Positions 26,956 to 36,167 are shown, counted from the first letter of the stretch. The stretch is DNA of 64,000 nt from Microbacterium halotolerans (GCF_003569805.1 NZ_KZ984051.1:869779-933778); one strand, 5' to 3'. Notes: a model not told the origin generated them from the letters alone. Made by a program: numbers and translations.

Positions 26956-27917
26956 CGGTTCTTCCCCTCGGTGAGGCGTCGGGAGACGAGTGACAGGATC
27001 ATCACGGCGAGCACGAGGATCATCCCGATCGCCGCGGCGATGTCGGGCTGTCCCTGCTGGATGCCCTTCTGGTACATCAGCAGTGCCGGGGTCATCGAGG
27101 CGCCGTTGGGGCCGCCGCCGGAGAGCAGATAAGGCTCTGTGAAGATCTGTCCGGTGATGATGATCGACAGCAGGATGACCAGTGACGTCACCGGACGTAC
27201 GGCGGGCAGCGTCACGGAGCGGAACCGCTGCCAACGGCCGGCGCCGTCCAGCTGCGCGGCCTCGTGGAGTTCCTTGGGCACATTCTGGAGAGCGGCGAGA
27301 TAGAGCAGGATGTAGAAACCGAGGTTCTTCCACGTCACGTAGACCGCGATCAGCGGCATGATCAGACCCTGGTTGGCCAGCCATGACGGGTCGGGTGCGA
27401 GGCCCCCGAGGAGCGTGTTCACGACTCCGCCGCCGTTGAACAGGAAGATCCACACGGCGATTGTCGCGACGGAGGCGGTGACGTAGGGGATGTAGTACGA
27501 GACCCGAAAGAAGCCCTTCCAATGCACGACCGCGTCGAGCCCGGACGACAGCAGGAGCCCAAGCACGACGGTGAGGGGCACGTTGATGACGAGGAAGATC
27601 AGCAGGTTCAGGAACGCCTGTCCCACGGCCGGGTCGGTCAGGACCTCCTGGAAATTCGCGAGACCGACGAAGGGATGCTCGACCTGAACACTGGGGGCGG
27701 TGAAGAAGAAGTCGTGAAAGGACATCCACACGCCGAATCCGAACGGGATGAGGAAGACGACGACGACGAAGAGCGTGTAGGGGGCGCTCAGAAGCATCCC
27801 GAGCGGGTTCTCCCCGAGCCACCGCTGCAACCGGGCTCGGGCGCTGGTCCGCGGCCGTCGGGATGTTGTGGCTGCGGGAGGGGCTTTGCCTCTTGTCGTC
27901 ATGTCGACTCGCTCCAT
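26952..27917 (-). CDS. Sugar ABC transporter permease (MalF/CUT1 type)
   Basis: A 321-residue permease with six helices and an EAA loop in ELHEAAQLDGAGRWQRFRSV. It is the first gene of the reverse operon. The ATG at 27917 has AGGAG 8 bp upstream; the alternative at 27902 lacks one. Its promoter at 27997-28025 carries the same LacI operator as the forward promoter at 18.6 kb. Confidence 0.88.
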   Translation of the reverse strand: MERVDMTTRGKAPPAATTSRRPRTSARARLQRWLGENPLGMLLSAPYTLFVVVVFLIPFGFGVWMSFHDFFFTAPSVQVEHPFVGLANFQEVLTDPAVGQAFLNLLIFLVINVPLTVVLGLLLSSGLDAVVHWKGFFRVSYYIPYVTASVATIAVWIFLFNGGGVVNTLLGGLAPDPSWLANQGLIMPLIAVYVTWKNLGFYILLYLAALQNVPKELHEAAQLDGAGRWQRFRSVTLPAVRPVTSLVILLSIIITGQIFTEPYLLSGGGPNGASMTPALLMYQKGIQQGQPDIAAAIGMILVLAVMILSLVSRRLTEGKNR

Positions 27918-27996
27918 TGCGACTGCTCCTCACTGATCTCTTCACGTGGTGTTCCAGTGCTGTTCGCGTCGGGATCGCGAGCGCTCGTGAGTACTT

Positions 27997-28025
27997 AGTA
28001 AACCGGTTTTGCGATCAGAGGTCAA
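27997..28025 (-). promoter_or_regulatory. LacI-controlled promoter of the reverse sugar operon
   Basis: On the minus strand TTGACC (28025-28020), 17 bp and TTTACT (28002-27997) form the promoter, with AAACCGGTTT (28000-28009) over the -10 boundary. The layout is the mirror image of the promoter at 18608-18636, with the same spacer length and a shared 15-bp operator. Confidence 0.75.
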
Positions 28026-28123
28026 TCCGCGTGAACGGTGAGTGATGTCTCCTTATTGTGGTGCGGATCGAGGGGCACACTCTGGAAGCTAAATGGGGCT
28101 AAACATCAGGCTATGATCAAGAG

Positions 28124-29221
28124 ATGAGCGCGGATGAGACGGCTGGCGATTCGGCGGTGCCCCCGGGGGTGACCGCATCCGATGCGGTGGGAGCGCGAGA
28201 GCGCCGCGTCACGATCGGCGACGTCGCCGCCAAGGCACAGGTTTCCAAGAGCGCCGTCTCGTTCGTGTTCAACGGCCGGGCCGGTGTGGGTGAAGCCGCC
28301 AGGGAGCGGATACTCGAGGCGGCGCAGGAGCTCGGGTGGCGACCCGATGCGCGAGCCAGGGCGCTCTCGCGCAGTCGCGCGCAGTCCGTCGGGCTTGTGG
28401 TCCGCCGGGAACCGGAGCTGCTGAGCACTGACCCGTTCTTCCCGCAGTTCGTCGCTGGAGTGGAGAGCGGACTATCGGAGGTGAAGTACGCGCTTGTCCT
28501 CCAGGTCGTCGATGGTGAGGAGACCGAGACTGAGGCCTACATTCGCTTCGCCCACGAGTCGCGTGTCGACGGGGTGTTCCTCACGGACCTGCGTACGAGC
28601 GACGACCGTCCGGCCGAACTCGTGCGGCTCGGTCTGCCGTGCGTCCTCGTCGGACCGGCCGCTCCTGGGCAGAGCGACGAGGAACCGATCGGTCTCGATG
28701 ACGCCGCAGGCATTCGCCGCGCCGTTCGCCATCTGTTTGCGCTCGGGCATCGACGCATCGCGCACGTAGCGGGAGCCGCTCGTTACATCCACTCCGATGT
28801 CCGTCGGCGGGCCTGGAGCGAGGAGATCGCCGAGCTTGGCCTCGACCCCGGACCCATCATCGACGCGGACTTCACCGGTGCGGCGGGCGCTCGGGCGACG
28901 CACGAGTTGCTGGATCTGGCTCGACCTCCGAGCGCGATCGTGTTCGCCAATGACCTGATGGCGATTGCCGGTATGTCTGCCGCCACCGAGCGCGGGATCC
29001 GCGTTCCCCACGATCTGTCGATCGTTGGTTTCGACGACATCCCGCTCGCGCCGTACATCGTCCCGCCGCTCACCACGGTTCGCCAGGATGTGTTCGAGTG
29101 GGGTCGTGCGTGCGCGCGCACCCTCGTCGACATCGTCGAGGGGCGGGAGCCGACGCCGGCGCGGCTGCCGCCGGTCGAGTTCATCGTCCGGAGCAGCACC
29201 GGTCCGGCACGCGAGCGCTAG
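28124..29221 (+). CDS. LacI-family regulator of the lyase/transport locus
   Basis: A 365-residue LacI-family repressor. The N-terminal HTH is VTIGDVAAKAQVSKSAVSFV and the hinge and ligand domain follow (QSVGLVVRRE, AIVFANDLMAIAG, LSIVGFDDIPLAPYI, then TTVRQD). The first 25 residues are an extra unstructured lead. TATGAT (28112-28117) lies 6 nt before the ATG, so it is probably leaderless. AAACCGGTTT operators near both sugar promoters fit the family. The inducer is presumably a breakdown product of the polysaccharide. Confidence 0.88.
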   Translation: MSADETAGDSAVPPGVTASDAVGARERRVTIGDVAAKAQVSKSAVSFVFNGRAGVGEAARERILEAAQELGWRPDARARALSRSRAQSVGLVVRREPELLSTDPFFPQFVAGVESGLSEVKYALVLQVVDGEETETEAYIRFAHESRVDGVFLTDLRTSDDRPAELVRLGLPCVLVGPAAPGQSDEEPIGLDDAAGIRRAVRHLFALGHRRIAHVAGAARYIHSDVRRRAWSEEIAELGLDPGPIIDADFTGAAGARATHELLDLARPPSAIVFANDLMAIAGMSAATERGIRVPHDLSIVGFDDIPLAPYIVPPLTTVRQDVFEWGRACARTLVDIVEGREPTPARLPPVEFIVRSSTGPARER

Positions 29222-29252
29222 CCGCTCCCCATCCGACTCGAATGGAGCATGC

Positions 29253-30035
29253 ATGTCCTTTCCCCGTCTCGTCGCGTTCGACCTTGATGACACGCTGGCG
29301 CCGTCCAAGAGCGTGATGGACCCACTTATGGGGGAGTTGCTTCTTGCCCTCGCTGGGCGGGCCGAGGTCGCGATCATCTCCGGCGGGCAACTCTCGCAGT
29401 TCATGATGCAGGTGGTGGACAGGCTCCCGGACACCGGTGCCGATGAGCTGTCGCACTTTCACCTCCTCCCCGCGTGCGGAACCCAGTACTACCGTCTCTC
29501 CGGACACAGCGTCGAGATGGTGTACGCGCGCGCTCTGACGGAGGACCAGAAGCGCCGCGCCCTCTCCGTGCTCGAAGAGGAAGCGCGTCGCCTCGGTCTT
29601 TGGGAGAGCGAGACGTGGGGCGAGATCCTAGAGGACCGAGATTCGCAGATCACGTTCTCCGCTCTCGGGCAGCAGGCGCCTGTCGACAAGAAGTCCGCAT
29701 GGGATCCGACAGGTGAGCGCAAGAGTTCTCTGCGTGCGGCCGTCGCGGCCCGCCTTCCCGACCTTGAGGTCCGCTCCGGAGGTTCGACCTCGGTCGACGT
29801 GACCGAACAGGGCATCGACAAGGCCTACGGGATGCAACGGCTCGTCGAGCAGACGGGCATCGCTCTGGACGACATGCTCTTCGTGGGCGACCGCTTGGAC
29901 CAGCACGGGAACGACTACCCGGTGCTCGCGATGGGCGTCGCCTGCCACGCAGTCGGGGGCTGGGAGGAAGCGGCGCGCTTCGTCGATGCCCTCCTGCGCG
30001 AGGCTGCACCGAGACCGGTGACCCGTGCACTGTAG
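29253..30035 (+). CDS. HAD-IIB protein resembling eukaryotic-type phosphomannomutase
   Basis: A 260-residue HAD-fold protein. Motif I is AFDLDDTLAPSK, motif II IISGG, motif III around GIDKAYGM and motif IV MLFVGDRLDQHGNDYPVL. The order and spacing match PMM2-like phosphomannomutases (their GDxTxxGGNDYEI), with the cap motif EDRDSQITFSALG in place of the canonical one. A phosphatase role is also possible. It follows lacI by 31 bp with GGAG upstream. Next to a GH130 enzyme, conversion of mannose 1-phosphate to mannose 6-phosphate is an attractive but inferred role. Confidence 0.72.
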   Translation: MSFPRLVAFDLDDTLAPSKSVMDPLMGELLLALAGRAEVAIISGGQLSQFMMQVVDRLPDTGADELSHFHLLPACGTQYYRLSGHSVEMVYARALTEDQKRRALSVLEEEARRLGLWESETWGEILEDRDSQITFSALGQQAPVDKKSAWDPTGERKSSLRAAVAARLPDLEVRSGGSTSVDVTEQGIDKAYGMQRLVEQTGIALDDMLFVGDRLDQHGNDYPVLAMGVACHAVGGWEEAARFVDALLREAAPRPVTRAL

Positions 30036-30050
30036 GCTACCCGCTCGTGC

Positions 30051-30203
30051 TTGTCGCGCGCGTGGGTGAAGCGTGCCGGTGACGTGCGTGTCGCAGCTGC
30101 CGCAATCGGGACGGCCGGAGACATCTTTCGCCTCGGTTTCTGGCAGTTCCTCCGTATGCACCGGGTTTCGACCTATGAGATCGCACCAACCCTGCATCTA
30201 TGA
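30051..30203 (+). other. Coding-like remnant before hemA
   Basis: A frame without a clear start reads LSRAWVKRAGDVRVAAAA, then GDIFRLGFWQFLRMHRVS and YEIAPTLHL to a TGA at 30201. Composition is protein-like, but no family is recognised and no ribosome-binding site is seen. GCATCTATGATGC (30194-30206) is a short palindrome at its end. The rest of the 230-bp gap holds nothing I can support. Confidence 0.25.
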
Positions 30204-30268
30204 TGCGATTCGGCGTACGGAAGCAGGTGCCAGGCGCTGAGCCGGAGCCCAGTGCTGCCCGGGGCCGC

Positions 30269-31549
30269 TCAGGCCGACGCTGAGTGGCCGAACGGGCACT
30301 CTTCCGGGCGCTCGACCTCGGCTGCGGGACGGGCGTCGATGCCGAAGAGCGTCTCGAGCGCGTCGAAGACCTCGTCGGCCCTCCCGGATGCCGCCAGATC
30401 CCTGGCGCGCGAGGTCGGCTCGTGCAGCAGCACGCCGACCATGTGGCGCAGGGCCTGCTCGGTGCGTTCGGTGTCGCCGCGGCCCTTCCCGCGTGCGATC
30501 TCCGACTCCATCAGCGAGAAGACGTGCTTTCGCAGCGCCACGATCGCCGGCGACGCGCTCTGCTCGCGCCCGACGACGCCGAACTTCGTGGCGGCGTCGC
30601 GCACCATGCGGCGGGCGTCGTCATGCGCCTGCAGCTCCTCGAGCGGGGCGTGCAGTCGGATCGTCTCGAGGTCGAGCAGCGTCAGCGAATCGATCTCTGC
30701 GACATCCGGAGCGACGTTGCGCGGCAGGCCGAGGTCGATCACGAAACCGCCCGACGTGCGGCCGCCGCGGCGCAGCAGTTCGGCAGTGATCACGGGCTGC
30801 TCCCGCGAGGTGCAGGTGACGACGAGGTCGGCATCGGCGGCGGCAGCGGCGAGCCCCGAGTCGTCGACCCAGTCGATGTCGTACTTCAGCGCGAAGCGTT
30901 CGCCGCGGCCGGTGGGAGAGTGCACAGTGATGTCGGTGACGCCCTGATCGCGCAGTGCGGCAACCGTTGCTGCGGCATAGGCGCCGGTGCCGACGAGCAG
31001 GGTGCGCTGAGCGGTCCAGTCGCTCACGCGGCTGTCGGCGAGCTCGAGGGCGAGCCGCACGAGTGAGCGACCCGCGCGGCCGATCGCTGTGGCGTTCTTG
31101 ACGCCCTTCTGGGTCTCGGTGGCGCGCTGGAACAGCCGCTCCAGCTCCGGCGAGGTCGCGCCCGCCTCGTTCGCCTCATCGCGGGCGCGGCGGACCTGGC
31201 CGGCGATCTCCACTTCGCCGATGACCACTGATTCGAGGCCGGAGGCGACGGAGAAGAGGTGCTCGGCGACGCGGCCGGCCGAGAGCACCTCGTAGGAATC
31301 GGCGAGGGCGTCTGCGCTCACTCCTGTGCCCTGCTCGATGGCGTCGAGCGTCGCGTCGATCCCGCCGCTCGCCTTGGAATCTGCGACGTCGAGGTAGGCC
31401 TCGAAGCGGTTGCAGGTGGCGAGCACGATCGCGCCGTTGACGCCGTCAGCCTCGACGATGCGGGCAGAGATGGGGTCGCCTGGTGCAGACAGCCTCTCGA
31501 GCAGGTCGAAGGGGGCGGTCTTGTGACTCGCAGTCAGGCACAGCAGCAC
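30269..31549 (-). CDS. hemA: Glutamyl-tRNA reductase
   Basis: A 426-residue enzyme that reduces glutamyl-tRNA to glutamate 1-semialdehyde, the first committed step of C5-type haem synthesis. The catalytic cysteine is C46 in ATCNRFE, the N-terminal block is TASHKTAPFDLLERLS, and the NADPH-binding region is around LLVGTGAYAAATVAAL. I chose the GTG at 31549 because TAGAAT (31562-31557 on the minus strand) lies 7 nt before it, giving a leaderless start; an ATG at 31570 would put that box inside the gene. It is divergent from hemE. Confidence 0.9.
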   Translation of the reverse strand: MLLCLTASHKTAPFDLLERLSAPGDPISARIVEADGVNGAIVLATCNRFEAYLDVADSKASGGIDATLDAIEQGTGVSADALADSYEVLSAGRVAEHLFSVASGLESVVIGEVEIAGQVRRARDEANEAGATSPELERLFQRATETQKGVKNATAIGRAGRSLVRLALELADSRVSDWTAQRTLLVGTGAYAAATVAALRDQGVTDITVHSPTGRGERFALKYDIDWVDDSGLAAAAADADLVVTCTSREQPVITAELLRRGGRTSGGFVIDLGLPRNVAPDVAEIDSLTLLDLETIRLHAPLEELQAHDDARRMVRDAATKFGVVGREQSASPAIVALRKHVFSLMESEIARGKGRGDTERTEQALRHMVGVLLHEPTSRARDLAASGRADEVFDALETLFGIDARPAAEVERPEECPFGHSASA

Positions 31550-31556
31550 GGTGAAG

Positions 31557-31588
31557 ATTCTACAATGCATCGAACCGTAGTTCTGAAC
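31557..31588. promoter_or_regulatory. hemA/hemE intergenic regulatory site
   Basis: The hemA -10 (TAGAAT on the minus strand, 31557-31562) is followed upstream by alternating half sites GAAC-N4-GTTC (31572-31583) and GTTCTGAAC (31580-31588), which cover the expected -35 region. This may be an operator for a haem or stress regulator; none is identified. Confidence 0.35.
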
Positions 31589-31660
31589 GATTCCAGAGAA
31601 GGAAGGGTGGCCTAAGCCGGGCACAGCGATCTTGGGGGCGCCGGCTGGGAGAATGGCGCC

Positions 31661-32692
31661 ATGGCTCCTTCCGATGCTTCCCTGCTGCGCGCGCTGAACG
31701 GTGATCGACCCGAGCGGACCCCGGTGTGGTTCATGCGGCAGGCGGGTCGATCGCTGCCCGAGTATCGGGAGCTGCGCGTCGGCACGCGCATGCTCGACGC
31801 GTGCCTCACCCCCGACCTCGCCGCCGAGATCACGCTTCAGCCCGTGCGCCGTCACGGCGTCGATGCCGGCATCTTCTTCAGCGACATCGTGGTGCCGCTG
31901 CGCCTTGCAGGCGTCGAGGTCGAGATCGAGCCGGGCCGTGGCCCCGTCTTCGCCTCTCCCGTGCGCACGGCGGCCGACGTCGACCGGCTCACCTCGATCG
32001 ATCCGGATGTCGTCGCCCAGTCGGCAGGACCCATCAGAGAGGCCGTCGCCGCCGTCACCCGGGAACTCGGCGACGTGCCGCTGATCGGCTTCGCCGGCGC
32101 ACCGTTCACACTCGCGGCCTACCTCGTCGAGGGCGGCCCGTCGAAGGAGCACATGCGCGCTCGCGCCATGATGGCAGGCGACCCCGCATCGTGGAACCGG
32201 CTGGCCGGATGGCTCGCGCAGGTCTCGCACGCCTTCCTCGGCGCACAGATCGACGCCGGCGCATCAGCCGTGCAGCTGTTCGACTCGTGGGCCGGGTCGC
32301 TCTCGCCCGCGGCGTACCGCGAGTTCATCGCCCCGCACTCGACAGCAGCGCTGGTCGGCCACGACGTTCCCGTGATCCACTTCGGCGTCGGGACAGGGCC
32401 GTTCCTCGATGACATGCGCCTCGGCGGCGTCGCCGACGCGGTCGGCGTCGACTGGCGCATGCCGCTCGACGAGGCGGCAGCCATCGTCGGAGGCGACGTG
32501 ACGCTGCAGGGCAACATCGATCCGGCGATGCTGCAGGCACCGTGGCCGATGCTCGAGGCGCACGTGCGCGACGTGCTGGGCCGCGGCGAATCCGCCCGCG
32601 CCCATATCGTGAACCTGGGCCACGGCGTTCCGCCGGAGACGGACCCGGAAGTTCTGACCCGCATCGTCGAGCTGGTGCACGAGGAGCAGTGA
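31661..32692 (+). CDS. hemE: Uroporphyrinogen decarboxylase
   Basis: A 343-residue cytosolic enzyme that converts uroporphyrinogen III to coproporphyrinogen III. The N-terminal signature [18 protein letters not shown] and the internal [17 protein letters not shown] are both intact, as is the C-terminal [19 protein letters not shown] (31649-31654) then GGCGCC directly precede the ATG, a layout shared with hemL. The TGA overlaps the ATG of hemY (TGATG). Confidence 0.94.
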   Translation: MAPSDASLLRALNGDRPERTPVWFMRQAGRSLPEYRELRVGTRMLDACLTPDLAAEITLQPVRRHGVDAGIFFSDIVVPLRLAGVEVEIEPGRGPVFASPVRTAADVDRLTSIDPDVVAQSAGPIREAVAAVTRELGDVPLIGFAGAPFTLAAYLVEGGPSKEHMRARAMMAGDPASWNRLAGWLAQVSHAFLGAQIDAGASAVQLFDSWAGSLSPAAYREFIAPHSTAALVGHDVPVIHFGVGTGPFLDDMRLGGVADAVGVDWRMPLDEAAAIVGGDVTLQGNIDPAMLQAPWPMLEAHVRDVLGRGESARAHIVNLGHGVPPETDPEVLTRIVELVHEEQ

Positions 32693-34251
32693 TGGCGGAG
32701 CGCACGGCACCCGCCGGTGAGACCGACCTCGCAGAGCTCCGTCGGCGCGCGGCAGGTATCCGGGTCGCGGTGATCGGCGCCGGCGCGGCAGGTCTCGTCG
32801 CCGCCCGCGAGTTCGCCGGCCTCGGCTTCTCGGTCGACGTGTACGAAGCGGCGGAATCCCCTGGCGGCGCAGTGCGCTCCGCCGAAGTCGCCGGCGTCCG
32901 CCTCGACCTCGGCGCCGAGAGCTTCGCCACCCGCGGCGGACACGTGCGCGCACTCATCGACGAGCTCGGGCTGGGCGAGGACGTCGTCGAACCGGGTACG
33001 GGCGCCGGCGGCGCGTGGCTGGCCGGGCTCCCCGACGGCAGGACGGCTCCGCTCCCGAAGGGCGGCCTGCTGGGCATCCCCGCGACGCCCTTCGCCGCAG
33101 ATGTGCGTCGCATCATCGGCTGGGGCGGCGCCTGGCGGGCATACCTCGCCGACACGTTCAAGCCCGTCCTCACGATCGGCCATGCCGCCAGCCTCGGAAA
33201 GCTGGTGCGTTCGCGCCTCGGCAACACGATCGCCGACCGGCTGGTCGCTCCCGTCACCAGCGGGGTGTACTCCGCGGACCCCGACGACATCGATCCGGAT
33301 GTCGCCGCTCCCGGCCTCGGCGCGGCCATCACGAAGACGGGCAGGCTGTTCAGCGCGGTCGACCGGCTCCAGCGCGAGCGGCGCGACGCCGTCAAGGCTC
33401 CGGGCTCGGCGGTGCAGGGAATCGCAGGCGGGATGGGGCGCCTCATCGACGCGCTCATCGAGGACCTCGCCACCCACGGCGTCACCTTCTGCACCGCGAC
33501 GGAGGTCGAACGACTCGAACACGATGGCGCGTGGCGGGTCGTGACGAGCGGGACGGCGCCCGAACATCCGGATGCGGTCGATTCCGAAGGCTCGGAAAGC
33601 ACCGACGACAGAGACGACGAACCGGATGCTCCTGCGTACGACGCCGTGTTCGTCGCGACCGACGAGGGCATGGCGCGGCGGCTGCTCTCCCCGCACACCG
33701 AGGGCCTCGCGCCCGCAGCGTCGCACGACGGCCCGGCTGTCGCGGTCGCGACGCTTGTGCTCGACGCGCCGCAGCTCGACACGGCGCCGCGCGGCACCGG
33801 AGTGCTGACGGTGCCCGGTTCGTTCCGTGCCAAGGCGCTCACCCACGTCACCGCGAAGTGGGCATGGGTCGGTGACACGCTCGAGTCCGGCCGTCACGTG
33901 GTCCGAGTGTCGTTCGGCGCGCAGGGCGACGCGCCCGCCACAGACGGGCTCTCCGAGGACGAGGCGGCGCAGCTCGCACTGGAGCAGGCCTCGGCCATGC
34001 TCGGAGTGGAGCTCGCACTGGAGCAGCTCGTCGACATCCGGATCCAGCGCTTCGCGCAGTCGCAGCCTGCCGCCGCGATCGGGCGTCGCGAGGCCGTCGA
34101 GGCGGCTCGCAACCGCGTCATCGCGGTCGAGGGTCTCGGCGTCGCCGGCGCGTGGATCGCGGGCACGGGGCTGGCGCAGGTCGTTCCGGATGCCGTGGCA
34201 GAGGCGGATCGCCTCCGTCACGCCGTGCTGTGGCGTGCAGGCGAGTCGTAG
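32692..34251 (+). CDS. hemY: Coproporphyrinogen III oxidase (HemY/CgoX type)
   Basis: A 519-residue FAD enzyme that oxidises coproporphyrinogen III to coproporphyrin III. The FAD-binding GxGxxG is in VAVIGAGAAGLVAAREFAG, followed by YEAAESPGGAVRS. The C-terminal FAD segment is GLGVAGAWIAGTGLAQVV. An acidic stretch at about residues 290-320 (EGSESTDDRDDEPD) is an unusual insertion. It overlaps hemE. With HemQ downstream it marks the coproporphyrin-dependent pathway of Gram-positives. Confidence 0.9.
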   Translation: MAERTAPAGETDLAELRRRAAGIRVAVIGAGAAGLVAAREFAGLGFSVDVYEAAESPGGAVRSAEVAGVRLDLGAESFATRGGHVRALIDELGLGEDVVEPGTGAGGAWLAGLPDGRTAPLPKGGLLGIPATPFAADVRRIIGWGGAWRAYLADTFKPVLTIGHAASLGKLVRSRLGNTIADRLVAPVTSGVYSADPDDIDPDVAAPGLGAAITKTGRLFSAVDRLQRERRDAVKAPGSAVQGIAGGMGRLIDALIEDLATHGVTFCTATEVERLEHDGAWRVVTSGTAPEHPDAVDSEGSESTDDRDDEPDAPAYDAVFVATDEGMARRLLSPHTEGLAPAASHDGPAVAVATLVLDAPQLDTAPRGTGVLTVPGSFRAKALTHVTAKWAWVGDTLESGRHVVRVSFGAQGDAPATDGLSEDEAAQLALEQASAMLGVELALEQLVDIRIQRFAQSQPAAAIGRREAVEAARNRVIAVEGLGVAGAWIAGTGLAQVVPDAVAEADRLRHAVLWRAGES

Positions 34252-34372
34252 GGCGCACGTGCGGAGGTCTGTGCACCGTCCGGTGCGGGAGATATTCCGC
34301 CGAAGGAATGCGGCGCCAGCGCTGTGCGGCTATCGTGGGACCAGACTCGACCGGACGACGTGAGGAGACCCC

Positions 34373-34693
34373 ATGCGGGGGAAAGTGGGACTCGTGATCG
34401 GCCTCGGCGTGGGGTACGTGCTGGGCACACGTGCTGGGCGTCAGCGCTACGAGCAGATCAAGACAGGCGCCCAGAAGGTGTGGAACCTCGATCCTGTCCA
34501 GGAGCAGGTGAGCAAGGCCAAGGACTTGGCGGCGTCCAGCGCCATGAAGCTTCCGCGCGTCGCGTGGGACGCCGTCGCGAAGGTCGCGAAGACTGCAGCG
34601 AACCAAGGATCGACGCCGGGCGAGAAGCTCGACGCCACGATCGACACAACCAAGGAGTCCGTCCGCGATATCAAGAAAGCCGCGACTGACTGA
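34373..34693 (+). CDS. YtxH-like small membrane-anchored protein
   Basis: A 106-residue protein with an N-terminal glycine-rich hydrophobic helix (VGLVIGLGVGYVLGTRAGRQRY) followed by a soluble, lysine/alanine-rich helical region likely to form a coiled coil. It resembles YtxH-type general stress proteins of unknown function. GAGGAG precedes the ATG. Its stop overlaps the next ATG, and the three small genes 34373-35374 form one operon. Confidence 0.65.
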   Translation: MRGKVGLVIGLGVGYVLGTRAGRQRYEQIKTGAQKVWNLDPVQEQVSKAKDLAASSAMKLPRVAWDAVAKVAKTAANQGSTPGEKLDATIDTTKESVRDIKKAATD

Positions 34694-35118
34694 TGACCCG
34701 CGAGAAGAAGAAGGGTTCGCCGGTCCGCGATCGCAACGATGATGGGCTCTTCACCCTCATCGGCGACGTGCCCGGCCTGGTCAGGAACCTGCTGGTCGCC
34801 GAGTGGAACGCGCTGAAGGTCTATCTCGGCAAGCTGATCAAGCACGGCAGCTGGACGGCCATCCTGGCCATCGCCGCGCTGTTCTTCCTGTTCTGGACGA
34901 TCCCGGCGTTCCTCACGTTCCTGATCATTCTGCTGGATCTCTGGCTGCCGCTGTGGGCTGCAGCGCTCATCGTGCTCGGCATCGGGGTGGTCTTCATTGC
35001 GATCTGCGGCCTGTGGGCCTGGATAGGGCACATCAGGAAGATCCAGAAACTGGAGAGCCCCGGCCAGGCGGCGAAGACCGACGCCGGAATCGTGAAGGAG
35101 TTCGCGGATGAGTTCTGA
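34693..35118 (+). CDS. Actinobacterial holin-X/GAP-like membrane protein
   Basis: A 141-residue protein with a charged N-terminus (MTREKKKGS), an amphipathic segment, and two long hydrophobic helices near residues 55-80 and 86-115. It resembles the phage_holin_3_6/DUF1469-type family often found with YtxH-like and DUF3618-like partners in actinobacteria. A true lysis role is unlikely in this setting. It overlaps both neighbours. Confidence 0.65.
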   Translation: MTREKKKGSPVRDRNDDGLFTLIGDVPGLVRNLLVAEWNALKVYLGKLIKHGSWTAILAIAALFFLFWTIPAFLTFLIILLDLWLPLWAAALIVLGIGVVFIAICGLWAWIGHIRKIQKLESPGQAAKTDAGIVKEFADEF

Positions 35119-35374
35119 GTCGAAGACGGTCGTCCCGAGCGGCATCACCGACCCCGTCGAGCGCGCGCGCGTCGAGCTGACGGCCGCGCTCGCCGCAATC
35201 GAGAGCAAGGCGAACTTCCCGGCTCGCGCGGCCGAGGCCGCGGGGCGCAGAGCCGACGAGGCGCGCAGGTTCGCCCGCCGTGAGCCCGTGGCCGCTGCGA
35301 TCGTCGCCGCAGGCGTCGCGGCGGGCATCGGCACGGCGGTGTGGGGAGTCGCGAAACTCATCGCCAAGAGATGA
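35108..35374 (+). CDS. DUF3618-like small protein
   Basis: An 88-residue protein with an N-terminal amphipathic helical half (VERARVELTAALAAIESKAN) and a C-terminal single membrane helix (PVAAAIVAAGVAAGIGTAVW). It resembles DUF3618 proteins. It is the last gene of the three-gene unit and is followed by a clear terminator. No function is known; a cell-envelope stress role is a guess. Confidence 0.6.
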   Translation: MSSESKTVVPSGITDPVERARVELTAALAAIESKANFPARAAEAAGRRADEARRFARREPVAAAIVAAGVAAGIGTAVWGVAKLIAKR

Positions 35375-35406
35375 CCGATGTGTCGGCGCATGCGCCGATG
35401 ATGAAG

Positions 35407-35445
35407 AGATCCGGATGGGCCGTTGCGGTTCATCCGGATCTTTTC
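35407..35445 (+). terminator. Rho-independent terminator
   Basis: AGATCCGGATG (35407-35417) pairs with CATCCGGATCT (35431-35441), followed by TTTCG. It ends the small membrane-protein operon just before the hemQ promoter. Confidence 0.75.
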
Positions 35446-35477
35446 GTGTGAGCGGGTGTCGGTGGGACAATGAAGCC

Positions 35478-36167
35478 ATGGCCGAGACTTCCTCCGAATC
35501 CCCCGCGACGAGCAGCGACAACTACAGCCTGTTCGTCGTGTGGCGTCGCAACCCCGATCAGCCCGTTCGGGAGACCGACGAGACCGAGCTCGAGAACATC
35601 GTCACGTTCCTCGGAGAACGGGGCGTCACGGTGCGCGGCTTCTACGATGTGTCTGGTCTGCGCGCCGACGCCGATCTGATGGTGTGGCTGCACGGCCCCA
35701 TCGCCGAAGATCTGCAGCGCGCCGTGCGCCGTCTGCGCCGCACCGAGCTGCTGCGACCGCTGCTGCCGACGTGGAATGCGATGTCGGTGCACCGCGACGC
35801 CGAGTTCAACAAGGCCCACGTTCCAGGCTATCTGCGCGGCATCGCGCCGAAGGGCTGGCTGACCGTCTACCCGTTCGTGCGCAGCCACGAGTGGTACCTG
35901 CTGCCGGACGACGAGCGTCGCGGCATGCTCGCGGACCACGGTCGCAAGGGCGCGGCCTTCAAGGGCGTCACGGCCAACACGATGGCGGCCTTCGCGCTCG
36001 GCGACTACGAGTGGATGCTGCCGATGGAGGCCGACGAGCTCACCGACCTGGTCGACATGATGCGCGACCTGCGCTACACCGACGCCCGCCGGCATGTGAG
36101 GGAGGAGACGCCGTTCTACACGGGGCGGCGGATTCCGATCGCAGAGATTCCGGAAATCCTGCAGTGA
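35478..36167 (+). CDS. hemQ: Coproheme decarboxylase
   Basis: A 229-residue chlorite-dismutase-family protein (ChdC) that decarboxylates coproheme to haem b with peroxide. Landmarks are YSLFVVWRRNPD, a stretch around HVPGYLRGIAPKGWLTVYPFVRS (with the catalytic-type Tyr in TVYPF), SHEWYLL, and the proximal-His region MLADHGRKGAAFKGV. GACAAT (35466-35471) is 6 nt before the ATG, fitting a leaderless start. Its stop overlaps the GTG of hemC. Confidence 0.92.
   Translation: MAETSSESPATSSDNYSLFVVWRRNPDQPVRETDETELENIVTFLGERGVTVRGFYDVSGLRADADLMVWLHGPIAEDLQRAVRRLRRTELLRPLLPTWNAMSVHRDAEFNKAHVPGYLRGIAPKGWLTVYPFVRSHEWYLLPDDERRGMLADHGRKGAAFKGVTANTMAAFALGDYEWMLPMEADELTDLVDMMRDLRYTDARRHVREETPFYTGRRIPIAEIPEILQ

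Noticed and set aside
34693..35118. Phage holin and hence a prophage
   Set aside because: The family name includes holin, but there is no endolysin, integrase or structural gene nearby, and the partners are YtxH-like and DUF3618-like genes. It is probably an envelope protein.
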